Source of the DNA: Anaerolineae bacterium
GTDB taxonomy: Bacteria > Chloroflexota > Anaerolineae > J102
Assembly (NCBI GenBank): GCA_027036755.1
Contig: JALWDV010000110.1
Coordinates: forward strand, 1-5,200
Length of the DNA stretch: 5,200 bases
Reading direction: 5' to 3'
The notes beneath the pieces were generated by a model, which was given only the letters and a program-made list of their open reading frames with translations, did no database searches and was not told where the DNA came from. The stretch's first letter is position 1. Every line of letters starts with the position of its first letter. Positions 1-4,836 of this stretch are shown piece after piece. The position numbers and the translations under genes are program-made.

Positions 1-204
1 CCCCCGCCGGTAGCGGCTGCGCCCGCCACATCCGCGCCAAACCCAACGGCCGCGCCCACCTTTCAGCCCATCCAGCGGCTCACGCCCGCGCCCGAAAACG
101 AAACGGGCCGCGGCAGCGGCGCGCTCTTCTCCATCGGCGGCTTCCTGCTCATCCTGGCCGCGCTCATCGGCGTCGGCTTCTGGGCGCTCCGTCGCCAGTC
201 GTAG
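1..204 (+). CDS. 3' end of a membrane-anchored surface protein (partial)
   Basis: Frame 1 is open from the window edge to the TAG at 202-204, giving the last 67 residues of a protein that starts outside the window. Residues 1-35 are rich in Pro, Ala and Thr, as in an extracellular stalk or linker. Residues about 41-63 form one hydrophobic helix, and the chain ends with the basic tail RRQS. This is the layout of a secreted protein held by a single C-terminal membrane anchor with the basic end in the cytoplasm. It lies 12 nt before the EcfT gene on the same strand, so it is probably co-transcribed and may be an extracellular binding partner of the transporter. That role is inference. It is not an S component, since those have about six helices. 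The catalytic or binding domain is not visible, so no family can be named. Confidence 0.65.
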   Translation, partial: PPPVAAAPATSAPNPTAAPTFQPIQRLTPAPENETGRGSGALFSIGGFLLILAALIGVGFWALRRQS

Positions 205-216
205 CGGCCAAAAGGC

Positions 217-1305
217 ATGTCCACGCGCACAGCTTTCCATCCCTACGCCTGGACCCTGTGGCTGGCCGCGGGCATGACCGCAACCCTGGTCACCCGCAAT
301 CCCCTCTATCTGCTCATCTTGCTCACAGCCGCGGGATTTCTCTACGCCGTCCTCCTGCGCCGGGCCCAAAATCAACAAGAGGACGCGGCCCAGGGCTCGC
401 CCCTGGCCTGGCGGGTCATCGTGCGGCTGGCCCTCTTTCTGTGGGCCTTCACCATCCTTTTCAACGCGCTCACCGTTCATGTGGGCGATCACCTTCTCTT
501 CTCATTGCCCCCGTCCTGGCCCGTCATCGGCGGCCCCATCACCCTCGAAGCGGTGATCTACGGATTCGTCACAGGGCTGAACTTCGTCAGCCTCATCCTC
601 CTGTTCGCCATCTACAACAGCGTTCTGGGCCCGCACACTATCCTGCGCATGATCCCGGGCTTCGCCTATCAGGCCGGGGTGGCTATCTCCATCGCCATCT
701 CCTTCGCGCCGCAAACCGTCATCGCCTGGAGCGAGATCCGCGAGGCCCAGCGGCTGCGAGGACACAAAGTCAAGGGCCTGCGAGACACGCTGCCCCTGTT
801 CGTCTCGTTGCTGAGCTATGGCCTGGATCGGGCCATTCGTCTGGCCGAGAGCATGGACGCCCGCGGCTTCGGCGGGCGCATTCTGGTCGCCGAAGCCCGC
901 GAAGGCTGGCTCATTCGGCTCAGCGCAGTGCTGGGTCTGATGCTGCTGCTGGGCGGGCTGGTCGCGAAATCCTACTACCGCAGCCTGCCCTGGGCGGGCC
1001 TGGGCCTGCTGATTGCGGGCGCGCTGCTGCTGGGATTCAGCCTGTGGCGCGGGGGACGCCGCGTCAAACGCTCTCGCTATCGCCGCTGGCTGTGGCGCCC
1101 CCGGGACACGATGTTGGCCGCGGGCTCGGGCGCACTGCTGGCGACCGTCCTGCTCCTTTCGTGGCTGCGGCCCATGACCCTGTTCTACTATCCCTATCCG
1201 CCCTACGACATCCTGCCCGATTTCAACATCCTGCCGGGATTGCTCTTCCTCCTGCCCCTGCTGCCCGCGTTGCTCCTCCCGCCCTTCGAGAAGCCAACCG
1301 CCTGA
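217..1305 (+). CDS. ecfT: Energy-coupling factor transporter transmembrane protein EcfT
   Basis: This is a 362-residue integral membrane protein of the EcfT/CbiQ family. The family forms the membrane scaffold of ECF importers and passes ATPase movement to a substrate-binding S component. The two family coupling motifs are visible in the cytoplasmic segment: EAQRLRG (residues 176-182) and SMDARGFGG (212-220). The second keeps the usual Ala-Arg-Gly, while the first has Leu in place of Ala. Hydrophobic helices lie at about 11-47, 66-88, 112-135, 150-170, 233-250, 258-277, 299-317 and 337-354. Typical EcfT proteins are about 250-270 residues long, so the helices after residue 230 are a C-terminal extension. 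The ATG at 217 is preceded by AAAAGG with only 1 nt spacing, a poor ribosome site. It was chosen because it follows the upstream stop by 12 nt and retains the first helix. The ATPase gene begins 1 nt after its stop, so translation is probably coupled. A YkoC-like role is possible; the substrate cannot be told. Confidence 0.93.
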   Translation: MSTRTAFHPYAWTLWLAAGMTATLVTRNPLYLLILLTAAGFLYAVLLRRAQNQQEDAAQGSPLAWRVIVRLALFLWAFTILFNALTVHVGDHLLFSLPPSWPVIGGPITLEAVIYGFVTGLNFVSLILLFAIYNSVLGPHTILRMIPGFAYQAGVAISIAISFAPQTVIAWSEIREAQRLRGHKVKGLRDTLPLFVSLLSYGLDRAIRLAESMDARGFGGRILVAEAREGWLIRLSAVLGLMLLLGGLVAKSYYRSLPWAGLGLLIAGALLLGFSLWRGGRRVKRSRYRRWLWRPRDTMLAAGSGALLATVLLLSWLRPMTLFYYPYPPYDILPDFNILPGLLFLLPLLPALLLPPFEKPTA

Positions 1306-1306
1306 C

Positions 1307-2941
1307 ATGCCGTCCAGTTACAGCAATATGATCACCTATCAACATTATTCCTACCGTTATCCCAACGCCCCAACCCCTATTCTGGACGACTTCAGCCTGG
1401 AAATCCCCGAGGGCGCTTTTGTGCTGGTGATGGGGCCTTCGGGCGCGGGCAAATCCACTTTTCTGCGCACCCTCAACGGTCTGGCCCCGCACTTCTACGG
1501 CGGCGTGGTGGGCGGCAAGGTCATCATCGGCGGGCGCAATCCGGTGAAAGAATCGCCCCGGGGCATGTCGGATCTGGTGGGAATGGTGTTTCAGGACCCC
1601 GAATCGGGCTTTGTGGTGGACGTGGTGGAAGACGAGCTGGCCTTCGCCATGGAAAACTGGGGCGTCCCCCAGGATGTGATGCGCAAGCGGGTGGAGGAGG
1701 CGCTGGATCAGCTCCAGATCGCGCATCTGCGCAACCGTCCCATCAGCCAGCTTTCGGGCGGCGAAAAGCAGCGGGTGGCCATCGCCGCGGTGCTCACCCT
1801 GCATCCCGACATCCTGGCCCTGGATGAACCCACCTCGCAGCTCGATCCCCAGGCCGCTGAGGAGGTGCTGCTGGCCCTGCGGCAGCTCAACGAAGACCTG
1901 GGCCTGACCATCCTCCTTTCGGAGCACCGGCTGGAGCGGGTAGTGCATTATGTTGATTACATCCTCTACTGGCCCGGCAACGGCCTGGCTCCCACCTTCG
2001 GCGAGCCCGCAGACATCCTGCGCCAGGTTCCGCTGACGCCTCCCCTCATCAGCCTGGGCAAGGCCCTGGGCTGGGAGCCCCTGCCCCTCACCATCAAGCA
2101 GGGGCGCAAATTTGCGCGGCGTCTCAAGGATAAGCTGCATCCCGGGCCGTTGCCCGAGCCCGCCAAAACCAACGGCCAACCGCCCGTCATTGCGGTGGAA
2201 AACCTGTGGCACAGCTATCCCGCGGGCCGGGAGGCCCTGCGCGGGGTGACGCTTCGCGTCTATCCCGGCGAATTCATGGCGCTGATGGGCCGCAACGGCA
2301 GCGGCAAAACCACCCTGCTCAAACATCTGGTGGGGCTGCTCAAGCCGGATCGGGGCAAAGTGGGCGTGCTGGGGATGAACGCGGCGGAAACTCCCACCGA
2401 AGTCCTCACCCGCGTCATCGCCTATCTGCCCCAAAACCCCGAGCGCCTGCTCTTTGCCGAAAGCGTGGCCGATGAGCTGGCATTCAGTCGTCGCGCCCAC
2501 AACCTGCCGCCCGACCCCCAGGCGGATCGGGCGCTGTTGGCCCGCCTGGGCCTGGAGCATCTCATGGCCCGGCATCCCCACGATCTCTCGGTGGGCGAAA
2601 AGCAGCGTCTGGCCCTGGCCGCCATCCTCATCCCCAACCCCCGGGTGCTGCTGCTGGATGAGCCCACTCGCGGTCTCGACTATGTGCAAAAACAGCTCCT
2701 GGCCGACATCCTGCGGGCGCTGCGGGACGAGGGCAAGACCATCCTCATGGCCACCCACGATGTGGAGCTGGCCGCCGCGGCCACCGACCGGGTGGCGCTG
2801 ATGTCGCAGGGGGAGATGGTGGTGGATGGGCCTTCCCGGCGCATCATGTCGGAATCCCTGGTGTTCTCCAGCCAGATCAACAAGCTGTTCCGGGATCCCC
2901 GCTATCTCACGCCCGACGACGTGTTGCAGGCCCTGGCCTGA
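1307..2941 (+). CDS. ECF transporter double ATP-binding protein (EcfA-EcfA' in one chain)
   Basis: This 544-residue cytoplasmic protein has two complete ABC ATPase domains that power the EcfT module. Domain 1 (about 8-250) has Walker A GPSGAGKST (43-51), Q-loop Gln96, signature LSGGEKQR (149-156), Walker B ILALDEPT (169-176, catalytic Glu174) and switch His207. Domain 2 (about 294-530) has Walker A GRNGSGKTT (328-336), Gln376, signature LSVGEKQR (427-434), Walker B with Asp451 and Glu452, and His484. Both sites therefore look catalytic, but the second signature has Val for the usual Gly. ECF systems often use two separate ATPases; the single-chain form is like YkoD of the YkoEDC thiamine-precursor system and many CbiO-type proteins. 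The substrate is not decided by this chain. The ATG at 1307 overlaps nothing and is 1 nt past the ecfT stop. Met8 (position 1328) would give the usual family start MITYQHYSYRYP and is an equally good candidate; neither has a clear Shine-Dalgarno sequence. Confidence 0.95.
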   Translation: MPSSYSNMITYQHYSYRYPNAPTPILDDFSLEIPEGAFVLVMGPSGAGKSTFLRTLNGLAPHFYGGVVGGKVIIGGRNPVKESPRGMSDLVGMVFQDPESGFVVDVVEDELAFAMENWGVPQDVMRKRVEEALDQLQIAHLRNRPISQLSGGEKQRVAIAAVLTLHPDILALDEPTSQLDPQAAEEVLLALRQLNEDLGLTILLSEHRLERVVHYVDYILYWPGNGLAPTFGEPADILRQVPLTPPLISLGKALGWEPLPLTIKQGRKFARRLKDKLHPGPLPEPAKTNGQPPVIAVENLWHSYPAGREALRGVTLRVYPGEFMALMGRNGSGKTTLLKHLVGLLKPDRGKVGVLGMNAAETPTEVLTRVIAYLPQNPERLLFAESVADELAFSRRAHNLPPDPQADRALLARLGLEHLMARHPHDLSVGEKQRLALAAILIPNPRVLLLDEPTRGLDYVQKQLLADILRALRDEGKTILMATHDVELAAAATDRVALMSQGEMVVDGPSRRIMSESLVFSSQINKLFRDPRYLTPDDVLQALA

Positions 2942-2950
2942 GCCGACCGG

Positions 2951-4006
2951 CTATTGGCCGAAGACGACCCGGGCCGCGATGTCGAAGACAAGGCCCAGGA
3001 TGAACAGCAGGCCCGCGGCGCGGTTGAAGTACATGCTCCAGGCCACGTACCACAGGGGCCACACGGGCCAGTTTTCGGGCTTTTTTTTGGGCTTGGGCAA
3101 TGAGATCACCAGCCACACGGTGCGCAGACGCCAGCCCGCCAGCACCGTGACCAAAATCCAGAATCCAACCACCTTCTGGAAGACCAGCACGAAAATCAGC
3201 AGGTAGAACAGGAGGAAGGTGGCCTTGAGCAACTGGATGGCGCGTTTTTGGCCCAGCACCACAGGCAGGGAGTGGATGCTGGCCTTGCGATCCTCCTCCA
3301 TCTTGTCGATGTGCTTGCCGATGAGCACCGAGGCCACGATGAGGCCGTAGGGCAGCGAGGCCCACCACGCGTTGGGCGTCAACTGGCCGGTGATGGCATA
3401 GTAGGTTCCCACGATCATCAGCGGGCCCCACACCACCAGCGCCGTAATCTCGCCCAGGGCGAAGCGTTTGAGGATGCTGGTGTAGCCCATGCTCAGCAGA
3501 AAGCCCGAAACTGCAAAAGCGATGACCAGCGGCCCTTGCACCGAGGCCAGATAGAGCATGACGCCCAGATCCAGCAGGGTGAGCAGGCCCGCAGCGATGA
3601 GCAGCCGGTTGGGCGTGGTGAGGCCGCCCAGCAGGGGATGGGTGGCGTATTGGCCCCGGGGGTAATCCTCGGTGTCCACCCCGCGGCGGGTGTCCACGTA
3701 GTCGTTGATCAGATTGTTGGTGGCGTGGGCCGCCAGCAGCCCGATGATGGCCAGCAGAGCGAAGCCCAGCTCGCGCCAGCCGAAATGGCCGCCCAGTTCT
3801 GCCGCCAGCAGCGCTCCGATGATCCCCGAGGTCAGGGTCATGGAGAAGACGCAGGCCCGGGCGATGACCAGCCAGCGGGTGATGAAGTCGGCGTTGGCGA
3901 TGTCGGGCGCATTGCAGCGCTGCACGGCCACGCGCCAGCGTCCGGGCAATGAGAGATGTTCGGGAGGAGCGGGGATGCCCTCTTCGGGCAGGATGGAGTC
4001 AGCCAT
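2951..4006 (-). CDS. UbiA-superfamily prenyltransferase, MenA-like
   Basis: This 351-residue multi-pass membrane enzyme would transfer a polyprenyl chain from its diphosphate to an aromatic acceptor. The first Asp-rich motif is NDYVDTRRGVD (residues 101-111), matching the NDxxDxxxGxD form seen in MenA. The second is in DKMEEDRKA (234-242), followed by SLPVVLG (246-252), which resembles the MenA pattern DxExDxxAGKxTLxxxLG, although AGK is replaced by ASI. YTSILKRFALGE (175-186) matches the family loop between them. About eight or nine hydrophobic helices follow a polar N-terminus of about 40 residues, and a Lys/Pro-rich loop (304-310) precedes the last helix. The likely role is 1,4-dihydroxy-2-naphthoate prenylation in menaquinone synthesis, but other UbiA substrates are possible and no men gene is nearby. 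It converges on the ATPase gene with 9 nt between stops, so it is a separate transcription unit. The upstream site is weak: GGA about 9 nt before the ATG. Confidence 0.92.
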   Translation of the reverse strand: MADSILPEEGIPAPPEHLSLPGRWRVAVQRCNAPDIANADFITRWLVIARACVFSMTLTSGIIGALLAAELGGHFGWRELGFALLAIIGLLAAHATNNLINDYVDTRRGVDTEDYPRGQYATHPLLGGLTTPNRLLIAAGLLTLLDLGVMLYLASVQGPLVIAFAVSGFLLSMGYTSILKRFALGEITALVVWGPLMIVGTYYAITGQLTPNAWWASLPYGLIVASVLIGKHIDKMEEDRKASIHSLPVVLGQKRAIQLLKATFLLFYLLIFVLVFQKVVGFWILVTVLAGWRLRTVWLVISLPKPKKKPENWPVWPLWYVAWSMYFNRAAGLLFILGLVFDIAARVVFGQ

Positions 4007-4041
4007 GGGGATAATTCCGTTGGGCGAGAGTAGAAAACAGA

Positions 4042-4088
4042 ACGCAGATGACGCAGAAAAAGCTGATCGACGCAGATAAAAACGGATA
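4042..4088. repeat. Degenerate ACGCAGA intergenic repeat cluster
   Basis: ACGCAGA occurs exactly at 4042-4048, 4051-4057 and 4070-4076, and a related ACGGATA lies at 4082-4088. The copies are separated by A-rich spacers. The cluster sits just upstream of the prenyltransferase start on its leader side. From general familiarity, similar strings (ATCTGCG on the other strand) recur between genes in many environmental bacterial genomes; that is recall, not a search. No protein reading of the segment is convincing, and no clear promoter was found in it. Confidence 0.6.
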
Positions 4089-4146
4089 AAATCGTAAGGG
4101 TGCGTCCCAAATGAGTTGGAAAGTTAAAATAATCCTTTTATTAACG

Positions 4147-4161
4147 GGGCGCTTCGCGCCC
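4147..4161. repeat. Short GC hairpin in the MITE-like element
   Basis: GGGCGC at 4147-4152 pairs perfectly with GCGCCC at 4156-4161 around a TTC loop. It is the first of the hairpins inside the 4098-4307 element. No T-run follows, so it is not a standard intrinsic terminator. Confidence 0.55.
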
Positions 4162-4170
4162 GCGGCCAGC

Positions 4171-4193
4171 GCCGGGGGATGAAGTCCCCCGGC
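4171..4193. repeat. Hairpin with TGAAG loop, copy 1
   Basis: GCCGGGGGA (4171-4179) pairs perfectly over 9 bp with TCCCCCGGC (4185-4193) around the loop TGAAG. The core GATGAAGTC is repeated in the hairpin at 4246-4268, where the rest of the stem differs but still pairs. Confidence 0.8.
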
Positions 4194-4196
4194 TAG

Positions 4197-4241
4197 AAAC
4201 AGCGCCCCTTCGGGGCTAGCCGGATTTATCCGGCGCTGTTT
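4197..4241. repeat. Branched palindrome: 10-bp outer stem enclosing two hairpins
   Basis: AAACAGCGCC (4197-4206) is the exact reverse complement of GGCGCTGTTT (4232-4241). Between them lie two competing or nested hairpins: GCCCC/GGGGC (4204-4208 with 4212-4216, loop TTC) and GCCGGA/TCCGGC (4219-4224 with 4229-4234, loop TTTA). Because the arms overlap by a few bases, the outer stem and the full inner stems cannot all form at once. The segment sits midway between the two TGAAG hairpins. Confidence 0.7.
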
Positions 4242-4245
4242 TGTA

Positions 4246-4268
4246 GCCCGGCGATGAAGTCGCCGGGC
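4246..4268. repeat. Hairpin with TGAAG loop, copy 2
   Basis: GCCCGGCGA (4246-4254) pairs perfectly over 9 bp with TCGCCGGGC (4260-4268) around TGAAG. Compared with copy 1 at 4171-4193, the loop and closing pairs are identical while the outer stem bases have changed on both sides together. Confidence 0.8.
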
Positions 4269-4316
4269 GGACGTGGCAAACGCTTCCAACCGAAATGGGA
4301 CGCACCCAAATCAAAA

Positions 4317-4338
4317 GGATGCGTCCTAAATGAGTTGG
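4317..4338 (+). repeat. Probable left terminal repeat of a degraded insertion sequence
   Basis: This 22-mer (beginning GGATGCGTCCTA) matches the left end of the neighbouring element at 4098-4119 at 20 of 22 positions and has the same orientation. It is 9 nt beyond that element's right end. The transposase-like frame begins about 65 nt downstream, as expected for the upstream end of an insertion sequence. No inverted partner is found between here and the window end, so the right end is missing or lies outside. Confidence 0.55.
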
Positions 4339-4361
4339 AGACATGGTCAATCTGGTAGAAT
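4335..4361 (+). promoter_or_regulatory. Weak candidate promoter for the transposase remnant
   Basis: TAGAAT at 4356-4361 resembles a -10 box, and TTGGAG at 4335-4340, overlapping the inner edge of the terminal repeat, could be a poor -35 with a 15-nt spacer. Promoters at this place are common in insertion sequences, but both boxes and the spacing are suboptimal. Confidence 0.2.
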
Positions 4362-4392
4362 GATGGCAACGTTCAACCGCCAACCACTCACC

Positions 4393-4397
4393 AGGAG
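4393..4397 (+). promoter_or_regulatory. Strong Shine-Dalgarno sequence without a start codon after it
   Basis: AGGAG lies upstream of the transposase-like frame, and the first in-frame codons at the right distance are CAT, CTC and ATC, not a start. Position 4404-4405 reads AT followed by CTC. A single lost G after it would restore ATG-CTC-ATC, 6 nt from the site and in the correct frame, which suggests a decayed start codon. Confidence 0.45.
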
Positions 4398-4403
4398 AGA
4401 ACC

Positions 4404-4726
4404 ATCTCATCCAACTCGACCGCATTGTACAAGAAATTCGCGAGGAATTCGAATCCATGTCAGATTATATTCGCGACAGCGAAAGCAGGACTGCGTATGC
4501 CGTGGAGCGAGATATATTCAAACAATTGCTCCAACTTGGCCGCAGCCTGTTGTTGTTATTCATGCTGCGTGCAGACCAGGCAAATAGGGAGAGCGTCACA
4601 ACGGAGAAGGGAGAGCAGTTGCCGTATCATTCAAAGAAGAAGCGCACCTACTTTTCGATTTTTGGGGCATGGTTCAGTTCGTCCTTCCTTCAGCTTTACA
4701 ATTTCAATAGGGTCAACGCCTGGTAA
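4404..4726 (+). pseudogene. Truncated N-terminal fragment of an ISKra4-like transposase
   Basis: The frame is open from 4364 to the TAA at 4724-4726. From 4406 it reads LIQLDRIVQEIREEFESM and continues with ERDIFKQLLQLGRSLLLLF and then LPYHSKKKRTYFSIFG (ending at 4666). A charged helix, a leucine-rich helix and a basic block ending in Y-F/S-x-FG are, from memory, the N-terminal pattern of ISKra4-family transposases; this is pattern recall, not a database match. Only about 106 residues remain, whereas full proteins are about 400-500, so the catalytic domain is absent. The only in-frame ATG (4457) is internal to the recognisable region, and the likely original start near 4404 appears to have lost one base. 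After FG at 4666 the resemblance fades. The repeat at 4317-4338 would be its left end. It is most likely non-functional. Confidence 0.6.
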
Positions 4727-4730
4727 AGCA

Positions 4731-4762
4731 CGTCAAACGTAAAGCGTCAAACGTCAAAACGT
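4731..4762. repeat. ACGTCAA/ACGTAAA short repeat cluster
   Basis: CGTCAAACGT occurs exactly at 4731-4740 and 4745-4754, followed by CGTCAAAACGT at 4752-4762. The run begins 4 nt after the stop of the transposase fragment. The same 10-mer recurs at 5177-5186. Confidence 0.7.
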
Positions 4763-4836
4763 AAGGTTGATAGCTCACCTCGCCGCAGGTTATTTCCAAT
4801 AATGTCTATTGAATTCTACAACGCTTTCAGCTCGTT

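Larger units (their letters stand above)
4098..4307. mobile_element. MITE-like element with 22-bp inverted ends and internal hairpins
   Basis: The 22-mer at 4098-4119 begins GGGTGCGTCCCA and ends TTGG. Its inverted counterpart lies at 4286-4307, with the outer 12 bases perfect and the inner TTGG also matching. The 210 bp contain no credible gene but hold five hairpins. A third, direct copy of the end (20 of 22 bases identical to the left one) lies at 4317-4338, where a degraded transposase gene begins. The element is therefore probably non-autonomous and mobilised by that insertion-sequence family. AAATC occurs just after the right end (4308-4312) and near the left end (4089-4093), but the left copy is 4 nt away from the terminus, so a target duplication is not established. 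Alternatives are an internally deleted insertion sequence or an ordinary REP cluster caught between ends. Confidence 0.6.

Noticed and set aside
258..1331. A 357-codon plus-strand frame overlapping ecfT
   Set aside because: The translation is Arg/Pro/His/Ala-rich without helices or motifs; it is the shifted reading of ecfT.
1223..2758. A 511-codon open frame on the minus strand opposite the ATPase gene
   Set aside because: It is antisense to a gene with all ABC motifs; its translation is rich in Gln, His, Gly and Arg with no domain, the usual shadow of a GC-rich coding strand.
3248..3952. A 234-codon plus-strand open frame opposite the prenyltransferase
   Set aside because: Low-complexity His/Gln/Gly-rich translation, antisense to a clear UbiA-family gene.
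4171..4193. Intrinsic terminator for the prenyltransferase or neighbouring genes
   Set aside because: The stem is strong but no T-run follows on either strand, and it lies at the 5' side of the minus-strand gene.
3999..4289. Minus-strand open frame through the repeat region
   Set aside because: It reads across the ACGCAGA cluster and the hairpin element, so its sequence is explained by repeats.
4098..4338. CRISPR array from the thrice-repeated 22-mer
   Set aside because: Only three copies, one inverted, with spacings of 166 and 9 nt; this is a terminal-repeat pattern.
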